A stretch of 64,000 bases of DNA, from positions 186,001 to 250,000 of the forward strand of contig NZ_CVTA01000022.1 in assembly GCF_001050035.1 (NCBI RefSeq), given 5' to 3'. The first letter of the stretch is position 1. Every line of letters starts with the position of its first letter. Below, piece after piece: positions 1 through 7,972 of this stretch. Source of the stretch: Mycolicibacterium komanii. GTDB lineage: Bacteria; Actinomycetota; Actinomycetes; Mycobacteriales; Mycobacteriaceae. The position numbers and the translations under genes were made by a program. The notes under the pieces were generated by a model. It was not told where the DNA came from. It made no database searches and saw nothing but the letters and a program-made list of their open reading frames with translations.

Positions 1-306
1 CAGGCCGAAGTCGGCACCGAGGTCATCCGCGACCGGGGTCTGGCCGTCGACCGCCTGACCGATCTGCTCGCCGCGATGGGCTTCGCACCCGAAAAGCGTT
101 CCGCCGGTGCCGAGATCGGACTGCGCAACTGCCCGTTCCTGGAGTTGGCACAGAGCAGGCGGGACGTCATCTGTCCCGTGCACCTCGGTCTCATGCAGGG
201 TGCGCTCTCGAGCTGGGACGCTTCGATCACCGTGGATGCGTTGACCCCGTTCGCCGAGCCGGGGCTCTGCATCGCACATCTGACGCCGAGGAGGCGAGTT
301 CGATGA
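1..306 (+). CDS. C-terminal fragment of a winged-helix transcriptional regulator (5' end outside window)
   Basis: The frame is open from base 1, so only about the last 101 residues are present and the DNA-binding part is missing. What remains looks like the C-terminal ligand or metal domain of the ArsR/DeoR-like HTH regulators common in actinobacteria. It has a Cys, a second Cys 13 residues later followed by P-V-H, and a further Cys close to the end. Regulators of the SufR type use a Cys cluster of this kind to hold an Fe-S cluster, but the spacing here matches only partly, so the cofactor is a guess. The stop overlaps the start of the next gene (ATGA), so the two are probably cotranscribed. 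The identity as a regulator is inferred from the C-terminal domain alone. Confidence 0.55.
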   Translation, partial: QAEVGTEVIRDRGLAVDRLTDLLAAMGFAPEKRSAGAEIGLRNCPFLELAQSRRDVICPVHLGLMQGALSSWDASITVDALTPFAEPGLCIAHLTPRRRVR

Positions 307-737
307 CTGTCGCACAGGCGATTTCGATCGCGGTCACCTTCGTCTGGCTGGGTATGGTGCTTGCGATCTCCTTCGTCGAGGCCCCGCTGAAGTTCCGTGC
401 TCCCGGGGTGTCCCTGCAAGTCGGGCTCGGCATCGGCCGGTTGGTCTTCCGCGCGCTCAACAGCATCGAGGTCGGATTCGCCGTGATCTTGGTCGTCGCC
501 TTGGCGCTCGAGCATCCGTCGTGGATCGTGGTCATCGCGGTCGGAGTCGCCGTCGTGACATTGGCCGCACAGCTGATCGCGGTTCGGCCCGCGCTGAACC
601 GGCGCTCGGACGTCGTGCTGTCCACCCCGCCGGGACAGGCGCCGACGGGCCGCTCGCGCGCCCACTACGGTTACGTCGCACTCGAGCTCGTCAAGGTTGT
701 CGCGCTGATCGTCGGCGGAATCGCCTTGCTGGCCTGA
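303..737 (+). CDS. small four-helix integral membrane protein
   Basis: 144 residues with four hydrophobic stretches, at about residues 3-25, 45-68, 74-95 and 122-143. Between them are short polar loops, including E-A-P-L-K-F after the first helix and an Arg-rich segment before the last. The protein resembles the DUF4149/TMEM205-like membrane proteins that often follow HTH regulators in mycobacteria; no catalytic motif is visible. Its ATG overlaps the stop of the upstream regulator by four bases, so the pair is probably translationally coupled, and the regulator may control it. The stop directly abuts the stop of the convergent acyl-CoA dehydrogenase gene with no intergenic base. Function unknown. 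Confidence 0.75.
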   Translation: MTVAQAISIAVTFVWLGMVLAISFVEAPLKFRAPGVSLQVGLGIGRLVFRALNSIEVGFAVILVVALALEHPSWIVVIAVGVAVVTLAAQLIAVRPALNRRSDVVLSTPPGQAPTGRSRAHYGYVALELVKVVALIVGGIALLA

Positions 738-2906
738 CTATTTCAACAGCGGGTCACGCGGCAGCCCGAGGATACGCTCGGCGATCGTGTTGCGGGTGAT
801 CTCCGATGTTCCGCCCGCGATCGTCATCGCCCGGTTGCCCAGGTAGGCCAGCGTCAGCGTCGGGGTCTGCCCGACCACGGCCGCCGAGCCCGCCAGCTCC
901 ATGGCCAGTTCCGTCATCCGTTGGCCCGATTCGGCCACCAGCAGTTTGGTGACGTTGCCCTCCGGCCCCGGCTCCGACCCCGCGATCGCGCGAGTCACCC
1001 GCCGCAGGTTCAGCAGCCGCAGGGTGTGCGTCTCGGCGATGACCTCGCCGGCCCGCCGCAGGTACGTCGCCCTGGTCTCGGCCGGTGCGTTGTCGAGCAG
1101 CTTGACGAGATCGGCCGCGGTGAAGCCGGTTGTGCCGCCGGAACCGCCGCCGATCGAGATCCGCTCGTTGCCCAGCGTCGCGCGGGCGACCAGCCAGCCC
1201 TTGTTCACATCACCGACGACGTCGGTGTCGGGAACGAAGACGTCGTCGAAGAACACCTCGTTGAAGTGGGCATGGCCGGTCAGCCCGCGAAGCGGGTTCA
1301 CCGTCACGCCAGGAGCTTTCATGTCGATGGCCATCATCGTCACGCCGGCGTGCTTGGCCGCATCGGGTTCGGTACGGACGGTGGCCAGACCCCACTGGCA
1401 CTGATGCGCGAGGCTGGTCCACACCTTCTGGCCGGTCACCTTCCAGCCGCCGTCGACCTTCTTGGCCGACGTACGCACCGCGGCCGCATCCGAACCCGCG
1501 CCGGGTTCGGAGAACAGCTGACACCACATCACCTCACCGCGCAGCACCGGCTCGACCCAGCGCTCGCGCTGGTCATCGGTGCCCGCCTGGGCGATGGTCA
1601 GCGTCACCCAGCCGGTGATGCCAAGGTCGGGCCGCTCGACACCGGCGAACTCCTCCTCGATGACCAGCTGCTCGAGCACCTCCGCGGCGCGGCCCCACGG
1701 CTTGGGCCAATGCGGCACCAGGTAGCCGGAGTCGACCAGGAAGTCGCGCTGCTGCTCGGCGGGCAGGGAGCGCAGCTTCGCGACGGCCTCGCGGGCCTGT
1801 TCGCGGAACCGCTCGGCCTCGGGCGGCAGCGTGAACGAGGCGCCGTGCGCCTGACCGCTGCGCTGCGCGTCCACGACGTCAAGCAGTGGATCACCGGCCT
1901 CGGACAGTAACGCCGCCAATGTGCGGGCCCGCCTCAGGTACAGGTGAGAGTCGTGCTCCCAGGTGAACCCGATACCGCCGTGCAACTGAATATTGGTCTG
2001 TGCGTTGAAGATCTGGGTCCGGATCGCGTGAGACGCGGCCACGGCGGCGGCGAACGCCGCGCTGTCCAGGTCGTCGGCGCGGGCGGCGTCCCACGTCGCG
2101 GCCGTGGTGACCTCGGCGTTGACGAGCATGTTGGCCGCATGATGCTTGACCGCCTGGAACGTTCCGATCGTGCGGCCGAATTGCTCACGCACCTTGGCGT
2201 ATTCGACGGCCATCTCCATGCTCGCCCAACTCACACCGACGGCTTCGGCGGATGCGAGGATACGAAACACCGTGTGCGCCTTACGACCCGCGCCGCGTAG
2301 CACCCGATCCTCGGAGACGGTCACACCGCTCAGCGCGACCGACCCCAGGCTGCGCGAGGGGTCAATTGCTTCCAGCGGGGTGATCGCGACGCCGTCGGCC
2401 GCGGATTCGACCACGACGGCGTCGTCGCCGGCGACCACGACCAGCAGATCGGCATCCGGCGCCCCGAGCACCGCCGGACTCTCGCCGGTGACAGTGAGGT
2501 CGGATCCGATCGTCACGCTGCCCGACACCGCGAGCGCGCCGACCGTGCTGCCGTCCGCCAGGCCCGGAAGCAGTTCTGCGCGAAGCGAATCGGGTGCGCA
2601 CCGGTCGAGAACCACTGCCGCGGCGACCGTGGGCAGGAACGGGCCGGGGCACAACTCGTGGCCCTGGGCCTCGAGCACCACGGCCAACTCCGCGAGCCCG
2701 AATCCGGACCCGCCATGCTCCTCGGCGAGGGCCAGGCCGGTCCACCCGAGGCCTGCCGCCGCGGACCAGATCTCGGCGGGATGCGACGACCCACCGTCGA
2801 GCGTCGAGCGGGCCGCGGCCCGGCTGTTCACCCGGTTGAGCTGGCCGAACGCCGCATCGGCGAGGTCGATGTGTTCTTCGGTGATGGCAAGCGCTGACTT
2901 ACTCAC
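738..2906 (-). CDS. two-domain (fused) acyl-CoA dehydrogenase, FadE34/FadE6-like
   Basis: 722 residues, about twice the length of a normal acyl-CoA dehydrogenase. Two ACAD-like halves are joined near residue 370. The N-terminal half carries the FAD/oligomer signature R-E-Q-F-G-R-x-I-G-x-F-Q and a Q-L-H-G-G-I-G-F-T segment. The C-terminal half carries the substrate-loop F-S-E-P-G-A-G-S-D motif and ends with A-G-G-T-S-E-I-x-R, but lacks the R-x-Q-F-G signature. This split is known from the mycobacterial alpha2-beta2 FadEs and the fused FadE34, which act on CoA esters of sterol side chains or other bulky acids. I chose GTG at 2906 because GAGGA lies about 9 bases upstream; an in-frame TTG at 2939 would add 11 residues but has no good ribosome site. 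The substrate is not deducible. Confidence 0.85.
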   Translation of the reverse strand: MSKSALAITEEHIDLADAAFGQLNRVNSRAAARSTLDGGSSHPAEIWSAAAGLGWTGLALAEEHGGSGFGLAELAVVLEAQGHELCPGPFLPTVAAAVVLDRCAPDSLRAELLPGLADGSTVGALAVSGSVTIGSDLTVTGESPAVLGAPDADLLVVVAGDDAVVVESAADGVAITPLEAIDPSRSLGSVALSGVTVSEDRVLRGAGRKAHTVFRILASAEAVGVSWASMEMAVEYAKVREQFGRTIGTFQAVKHHAANMLVNAEVTTAATWDAARADDLDSAAFAAAVAASHAIRTQIFNAQTNIQLHGGIGFTWEHDSHLYLRRARTLAALLSEAGDPLLDVVDAQRSGQAHGASFTLPPEAERFREQAREAVAKLRSLPAEQQRDFLVDSGYLVPHWPKPWGRAAEVLEQLVIEEEFAGVERPDLGITGWVTLTIAQAGTDDQRERWVEPVLRGEVMWCQLFSEPGAGSDAAAVRTSAKKVDGGWKVTGQKVWTSLAHQCQWGLATVRTEPDAAKHAGVTMMAIDMKAPGVTVNPLRGLTGHAHFNEVFFDDVFVPDTDVVGDVNKGWLVARATLGNERISIGGGSGGTTGFTAADLVKLLDNAPAETRATYLRRAGEVIAETHTLRLLNLRRVTRAIAGSEPGPEGNVTKLLVAESGQRMTELAMELAGSAAVVGQTPTLTLAYLGNRAMTIAGGTSEITRNTIAERILGLPRDPLLK

Positions 2907-3056
2907 GTAGACGTCCTCTTCGAAGTTGACGGTCGGCAAGTCACGCTAGACCATCTGCGCAGGTCACGGTACAGGCGCCGGGTATCCCGAAATGCGCTCG
3001 GTAGACACTTCGACAAGTTCTCCAATACGTACCGACGGCCGCGGTACAGTCGCGCA

Positions 3057-4280
3057 ATGACGGTGCGACCGGATGCCCGGTACCCAGGTCCGACCTTCTG
3101 GACACGTGCGCGATGGTTGCTGAACGCCGGCCCCTCGGACTACATGCTGGCGACGAGCGTCGCCGCGGCTTCGCTGCCCGTCATCGGAAAGCACCTCGAG
3201 CCGTTGGGCACTGCGACCGCGGTCGGGGTGTGGGGTTTCCGGCATCTGCCCGACTTCCTGGGTGCGACGGTGAAATCGTGGCTTAGCCCGGGCGATGCCG
3301 AGCTAAAGCAGTCCGAACGCGACAGCACCAACGCCGTCACCGAGGCCGCGCTACGCGGTGTGGTCAACGCCAACGAGCTCGCGATCGAGTGGCCCGAGCC
3401 GGAGTCGATGCCGCCGTTGTGGAAGCTGCGTGAGCATCGACGCAACGTCTACCGCACCTCCGTGCGATACGGGCCCCGGCCCTCGCAGCTGCTCGACGTG
3501 TGGCGGCCCAGGGAGTTGCCCGCCGAGCCCGCCCCGGTGCTCATCTTCGTGCCCGGAGGCGCGTGGGTGCACGGCAGCCGGCTGCTGCAGGGCTACGCGC
3601 TGATGTCCCACCTCGCCGAGAAGGGCTGGGTGTGCCTGTCCATCGACTACCGCGTGGCGCCGCACCACCGCTGGCCCGCTCATATCCACGACGTGAAGAC
3701 CGCGATCGCGTGGGCCAGGGCCAACGTCGACAAGTTCGGCGGTGATCGGGACTTCGTCGCCATCGCGGGGGCATCGGCCGGCGGCCACCTGTCGGCACTC
3801 GCCGGACTGACCGCCAACGACGCGGAGCTAGAGGGCGAGCTGCCGGACGGTTCGGATACGTCGGTGGACGCGGTGGTCGGCATCTACGGTCGCTACGACT
3901 GGGAGGACCGGTCGACCGTCGAGCGGGTGCGCTTCGTGGACTTCCTCGAGCGTGTGGTCGTGGGTCGCAAGCTCGCCGAGCGGCCCGACGTGTACCGCAA
4001 GGCGTCGCCGATCGCGCAGGTGCGTCCCGACGCGCCGCCGTTCCTGGTGGTGCACGGCTCCGGCGACAGCGTCATCCCGGTGGCGCAGGCCCGCGCGTTC
4101 GTGGAACGGTTGCGCGCGGTGTCGCGGTCGGTGGTGAGCTACATCGAACTGCCCGGCGCCGGCCATGCGTTCGACATGACCGACGGCGCCCGAACCGGAT
4201 CGGCCGCGACGGCAATCGGATTGTTCCTGAACCAGATTCATCGAAATCGGACGCTGGTCGGGGCCAAAGAGGTTATATAG
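3057..4280 (+). CDS. lipC: LipC-like alpha/beta-hydrolase (esterase/lipase)
   Basis: 407 residues, close to M. tuberculosis LipC (Rv0220). The catalytic domain occupies about residues 130-400. The oxyanion motif is P-G-G-A-W-V-H-G, the nucleophile elbow is G-A-S-A-G-G with Ser240, the acid is probably Asp337 (H-G-S-G-D) and the base His370 (G-A-G-H-A-F-D). This is the HSL-type carboxylesterase family that cleaves short to medium acyl esters. The first 120 residues contain a hydrophobic stretch and are typical of LipC/LipO rather than of small esterases. It starts 150 bases from the divergent fadE and is followed, with a 27-base gap, by a wax-ester/diacylglycerol acyltransferase, the same pair as Rv0220-Rv0221. 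A role in storage or envelope lipid turnover is inferred. Confidence 0.88.
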   Translation: MTVRPDARYPGPTFWTRARWLLNAGPSDYMLATSVAAASLPVIGKHLEPLGTATAVGVWGFRHLPDFLGATVKSWLSPGDAELKQSERDSTNAVTEAALRGVVNANELAIEWPEPESMPPLWKLREHRRNVYRTSVRYGPRPSQLLDVWRPRELPAEPAPVLIFVPGGAWVHGSRLLQGYALMSHLAEKGWVCLSIDYRVAPHHRWPAHIHDVKTAIAWARANVDKFGGDRDFVAIAGASAGGHLSALAGLTANDAELEGELPDGSDTSVDAVVGIYGRYDWEDRSTVERVRFVDFLERVVVGRKLAERPDVYRKASPIAQVRPDAPPFLVVHGSGDSVIPVAQARAFVERLRAVSRSVVSYIELPGAGHAFDMTDGARTGSAATAIGLFLNQIHRNRTLVGAKEVI

Positions 4281-4307
4281 GCACCTCCGAAGGGAGGGGG
4301 TGGCGAC

Positions 4308-5726
4308 GTGAAGAGGCTCAGCGGCTGGGACGCGATCCTGCTGTACACCGAAACGCCGACGGTGCACATGCACACGCTCAAGCTGGCGGTGATCGACCTG
4401 TCCGAGCTGGGTGACCGTGCGTTCGGCATCGACGAGTTCCGTCAGGTCATCCACGGTCGTCTCTACAAACTCGATCCGTTCCGCTACGAGCTCGTCGACA
4501 TCCCGTTCAAGTTTCACCACCCGATGTGGCGGGAGAACTGCGAGGTCGACCTCGAGTATCACGTGCGGCCCTGGCGGGTGGACAGCCCGGGCGGGCGTCG
4601 ACAACTCGACGAAGCGGTCGGCCAGATCGCCAGCACACCGCTGGACCGGAGCAGGCCGCTGTGGGAGATGTACTTCATCGAGGGCCTGGCGAACGGGCGG
4701 ATTGCCGTGCTCGGCAAGATTCACCACGCCCTCGCCGACGGGGTCGCGTCGGCGAACCTGCTGGCCCGCGGAATGGACCTGCGGCAGGGCCCACAGGCCG
4801 AACGCGATTCGTACGCAACCGATCCGCCGCCTGGCAGGGCCGAGTTGGTGCGGACCGCGTTCGCCGACCACATGCGCCAGATCGGTCGGCTTCCCGGGGT
4901 CATGCGCTACACCGCGCAGGGCATCCAGCGGGTGCGCAAGAGCGCGAAGAAGTTCTCACCCGAACTCACCCGGCCGTTCACGCCGCCGCCGTCGTTCATG
5001 AACCACCGCGTCGACGCGCAGCGCAAGTTCGCCACCGCCACGCTGTCGCTCGCCGATGTCAAGGAGACCGCCAAGCACCTGGGCGTCACGATCAACGACA
5101 TGGTGCTGGCGATCTCGGCGGGCGCCTTGCGTGAGCTGTCCCTGAAGTACGACGGACGTGCCGACCATCCGTTGTTGGCCTCCGTCCCAGTGAGTTTCGA
5201 CTTCTCTCCCGACCGGATCTCGGGCAACTACTTCACCGGCGTCATGATGACCGTCCCCGTCCAGCTCGACGATCCGGTGGAGCGGGTCCGGGCGGTGCAC
5301 GAGGCGGCGGTCGAGGCCAAGGAAACCCACCACCTGATGGGTCCCGAACTCGTGAGCCGGTGGTCGGCGTACTTCCCGCCGCGGCCCGCCGAGCGGCTGT
5401 TCCATTGGCTGGCCGAAAAAGACGGCCAGAACAAGGTTTTGAACCTGCCGATCTCGAACGTGCCCGGGCCCCGTCAACCGGGCCGGGTCGGCGGCGCGCT
5501 GGTCACCGAGATCTACTCCGTCGGCCCGCTCACCACCGGCAGCGGTCTGAACATCACGGTGTGGAGCTATGTCGACCAGCTCAACATCTCGGTGCTGTCC
5601 GACGGTGCCACCCTGGACGACCCGCACGAGTTGACCGACGCGATGATCGAGGCGTTCATCGAAATACGCAAGGCGGCAGGGCTTTCCGCCGAGCTGACGG
5701 TGGTCGAGTCGGCGATGGCGCCGTAG
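4308..5726 (+). CDS. WS/DGAT-family acyltransferase (Rv0221-like)
   Basis: 472 residues, normal for the bacterial wax ester synthase/acyl-CoA:diacylglycerol acyltransferases. The catalytic H-H-x-x-x-D-G motif is intact (His139, His140, Asp144, Gly145) in the N-terminal acyltransferase domain. The C-terminal half holds the conserved N-x-P-I-S-N-V-P-G-P segment. The enzyme esterifies diacylglycerol or long-chain alcohols with acyl-CoA, feeding triacylglycerol or wax stores. The start is GTG at 4308, preceded by an unusually strong AGGGAGGGGG; no other good start lies nearby. It sits 27 bases behind lipC and is convergent with the LipO-like gene, which begins after only 7 bases. A hydrolase next to a synthase suggests opposing steps of one lipid cycle. 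Confidence 0.9.
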   Translation: MKRLSGWDAILLYTETPTVHMHTLKLAVIDLSELGDRAFGIDEFRQVIHGRLYKLDPFRYELVDIPFKFHHPMWRENCEVDLEYHVRPWRVDSPGGRRQLDEAVGQIASTPLDRSRPLWEMYFIEGLANGRIAVLGKIHHALADGVASANLLARGMDLRQGPQAERDSYATDPPPGRAELVRTAFADHMRQIGRLPGVMRYTAQGIQRVRKSAKKFSPELTRPFTPPPSFMNHRVDAQRKFATATLSLADVKETAKHLGVTINDMVLAISAGALRELSLKYDGRADHPLLASVPVSFDFSPDRISGNYFTGVMMTVPVQLDDPVERVRAVHEAAVEAKETHHLMGPELVSRWSAYFPPRPAERLFHWLAEKDGQNKVLNLPISNVPGPRQPGRVGGALVTEIYSVGPLTTGSGLNITVWSYVDQLNISVLSDGATLDDPHELTDAMIEAFIEIRKAAGLSAELTVVESAMAP

Positions 5727-5733
5727 TGTCGGG

Positions 5734-7011
5734 CTACGCCTCGGCCGACTTCACCTGCAACTCGTCGACTGACGCCTGGCGCTGGGCGTGGACCCAGGAC
5801 AGGAACCGCTCGACCGCCTGAGCGGTGTAATGCGCGCGCGGCGACCCGTAGAAGTCGAATGCGTGTTGGGCATGCGGGATTTCGGCGTACGCGACCGTTG
5901 ACTTCGACACCCCGCGCAGCGCCTCGACGAAGTCACGGCCCTCCTGCACCGGAATGATCGAGTCGTCCTGGCCGTGAAGCACGAAAAACGGTGGGGCGTC
6001 CGGACGTACACGCATGATCGACGAGGCGTCGACGTATGTCTGCTTGTGTTCGGCGATGCGCTTCTTCACCACGAACCTCTGCAGGAAGGCGATGAACTCC
6101 TTGCGGCCCGAGCCTCGTGCCGACACCCAGTCGTAACGGCCGTAGATCGGCACCGCGGCCACCACCGAGGTGTCGACGTCCTCGAATCCCGGCTGCCACT
6201 GCGGATCGTCGGGCGTCAGCGCGGCCAGCGACGACAGGTGCCCACCCGCCGAGCCGCCCGTGATCGCGACGAAGTCGGGGTCGCCGCCGTAGTCGGCGAT
6301 GTTCTCCTTGACCCAAGCCAGCGCGCGTTTCACGTCGACGATGTGCGCCGGCCAGGTGTTCCGCGGGCTGACCCGATAGTCGATCGACACGCACACCCAG
6401 CCACGCTCGGCCATGTAGCTGAGCATCGGATAGGCCTGCGGTCTGCGCATGCCGATCGCCCACGCCCCGCCCGGTACCTGCAACAGCACCGGCGCCTTGC
6501 CGTCGCGCGGCAGGTCGGCGCGCCGCCAGATGTCGGCGCGATTCACCCGGCCGTGCGGCCCGTACTGGACGGTGTTGGCGCGCTCGACGTAGCGCCGGCG
6601 TACCAGCTCGTTCGGGGGAATGCCGATGTCGACCATCCGCCGCCGTCGCACCGGCTGGGACATCGACGCCACCCGCTCGTAGTCGTCGCCGAGCGCCTCA
6701 CGCAGCGGCTCCTCGAAGAACCGCTTCGACGTCACGTTGCGGTACATGATCAGGCCGAGCAACGCCCATGCGATCGCCGTGAGCGCCAACGCGATCCGGC
6801 CCCGCGCTCCTCGGAAGTCACCCCGCAGGCCCCGCCGCACGGCGTCGAGCACCGAACCACCCAGATACAACGGCGCCGCCTCGGTGGTCGGCCAGCCGAA
6901 CGCGAAGACCGGCAGCGTGATGTAACCCTCGCGGGCGAGCGGCTGCACACCGTTGGCGGCATTGGCGAGTTCGGCCACTGCGCGCAGCAGTGGGAAACGG
7001 CGTTTACTCAT
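5734..7011 (-). CDS. lipO: LipO/LipC-like alpha/beta-hydrolase with N-terminal membrane helix
   Basis: 425 residues. A hydrophobic helix at about residues 72-90 precedes the hydrolase domain (about 150-410). Motifs are P-G-G-A-W-A-I-G for the oxyanion hole, G-G-S-A-G-G-H-L for the nucleophile, H-G-Q-D-D for the acid and A-Q-H-A-F-D for the base. It is a paralogue of the LipC gene in this window: the block from the oxyanion motif to the nucleophile is very similar in both. Length and neighbours (WS/DGAT on one side, PlsC-like acyltransferase on the other) recall Rv1425-Rv1426c(lipO)-Rv1428c, so I prefer LipO over LipW. It lies 42 bases behind the acyltransferase gene on the same strand and is probably cotranscribed with it. 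Substrate unknown. Confidence 0.82.
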   Translation of the reverse strand: MSKRRFPLLRAVAELANAANGVQPLAREGYITLPVFAFGWPTTEAAPLYLGGSVLDAVRRGLRGDFRGARGRIALALTAIAWALLGLIMYRNVTSKRFFEEPLREALGDDYERVASMSQPVRRRRMVDIGIPPNELVRRRYVERANTVQYGPHGRVNRADIWRRADLPRDGKAPVLLQVPGGAWAIGMRRPQAYPMLSYMAERGWVCVSIDYRVSPRNTWPAHIVDVKRALAWVKENIADYGGDPDFVAITGGSAGGHLSSLAALTPDDPQWQPGFEDVDTSVVAAVPIYGRYDWVSARGSGRKEFIAFLQRFVVKKRIAEHKQTYVDASSIMRVRPDAPPFFVLHGQDDSIIPVQEGRDFVEALRGVSKSTVAYAEIPHAQHAFDFYGSPRAHYTAQAVERFLSWVHAQRQASVDELQVKSAEA

Positions 7012-7053
7012 CGAGGTCCGTCATAGCCCGCGGATGTGTCTCCAAAACCACCC

Positions 7054-7863
7054 TCAGCCCAGGATCGGCAGGCGTCGTTCGGTGGCGAGCTCGTCGAGCG
7101 CGCGCTGCATCACGCGACGCACGTGCGCGTCGACCTCGTCGATGTCGGGGTCCTCGCCGAACTCGGCGACGATGTCGATCGGGGGCAGCACCTGCATGAC
7201 GATCTTGGAGGGCAGCGGAATGTTGGGCGGCACCACCAGCGACAGGCCGAACGGGAAGCCGAACGAGATCGGCACGATCTTCGCCCGGGCCAGGCGCGCG
7301 ATCGGGCCGAGGCGCTTGGCCAGCCAGGTGCCGCGCGACAGGAAGATCTGCGTCTCCTGGCCGCCGATGCCCACCGTCGGCACGATCGGCACGCCGGCGT
7401 TCAGGGCGGCCTTGACGTAACCGGTGCGCCCACCGAAGTCGATGACGTTCTCTGCGAACGTGGGCCGGTAGACGTCGTAGTCACCACCTGGGAAGACGAT
7501 CACCAGGCCACCGGAGCGCAGCGCACGGTCGGCGTTCTCGTGGTTGGCGCTGATGTAGCCGATCTTGCGAAAGAACTCGCCGGTCGGCCCGACCATCAGC
7601 ATGTCGTGGCTGAGCGTGTAGATCGGCCGGTCGTAGCCGTGGTGCTCGTAGAAGTCGGCCGCCAGAATGGGCACATCCATCGGCAACATGCCCCCGGAGT
7701 GGTTCGACACCACCAGGGAGCCGCCCGCCGGGATGTTCTCGAGGCCGCGCACCTCGGACCGGAAGTACCGCTTGAGGAACGGGCGCGTGATGGCGAAGAA
7801 GCGTTCGGTCAGCCCCGGGTCCCACTTGGTGAGCTGCGACGCCTCGGTGTCGGCGGTGGCCAC
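7054..7863 (-). CDS. PlsC/DGAT2-like acyltransferase (Rv1428c-like)
   Basis: 269 residues. The lysophospholipid-acyltransferase fold is suggested by S-N-H-S-G-G-M-L-P-M-D near residue 60, where the usual H-x4-D is stretched, and by V-F-P-G-G-D-Y-D-V-Y-R-P, the equivalent of the F-P-E-G motif. These variants are seen in the mycobacterial Rv1428c family and in DGAT2-like enzymes, which acylate glycerolipid acceptors from acyl-CoA. The GTG start at 7863 has AGAGGGGG four to five bases upstream. A match to the KstR operator lies 23-36 bases upstream of the start, so repression by KstR is likely. The gene heads a probable operon with the LipO-like hydrolase. Acceptor and donor are not determined by the sequence. 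Confidence 0.82.
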   Translation of the reverse strand: MATADTEASQLTKWDPGLTERFFAITRPFLKRYFRSEVRGLENIPAGGSLVVSNHSGGMLPMDVPILAADFYEHHGYDRPIYTLSHDMLMVGPTGEFFRKIGYISANHENADRALRSGGLVIVFPGGDYDVYRPTFAENVIDFGGRTGYVKAALNAGVPIVPTVGIGGQETQIFLSRGTWLAKRLGPIARLARAKIVPISFGFPFGLSLVVPPNIPLPSKIVMQVLPPIDIVAEFGEDPDIDEVDAHVRRVMQRALDELATERRLPILG

Positions 7864-7885
7864 CGGACCCCCTCTGATCGAAAAC

Positions 7886-7899
7886 TGAAACGTGTTCTA
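7886..7899. promoter_or_regulatory. KstR-type operator
   Basis: The 14 bases TGAAACGTGTTCTA fit the published KstR consensus T-N2-AAC-N2-GTT-N2-A at every defined position. The site is in the 109-base gap between the divergent PlsC-like acyltransferase gene and the Ser/Thr kinase gene, nearer the former. KstR is the TetR repressor of the mycobacterial cholesterol and lipid catabolism regulon, relieved by sterol-derived CoA thioesters. I recall Rv1428c, the likely counterpart of the adjacent acyltransferase, as a regulon member, which would agree. Whether the kinase gene is also controlled is open. Confidence 0.72.
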
Positions 7900-7972
7900 G
7901 TTTAGCCGAGCGGCCCTGTGCAGGACAAACGGCGGGCGTTTGCCCCCTTGCGGGTGCGGCTACCTTATCCGC

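Noticed and set aside
2940..3056. KstR2-like site (CAAG/CTTG) in the fadE-lipC gap
   Set aside because: Only one half (GACAAGTTC) is present; the second arm does not match.
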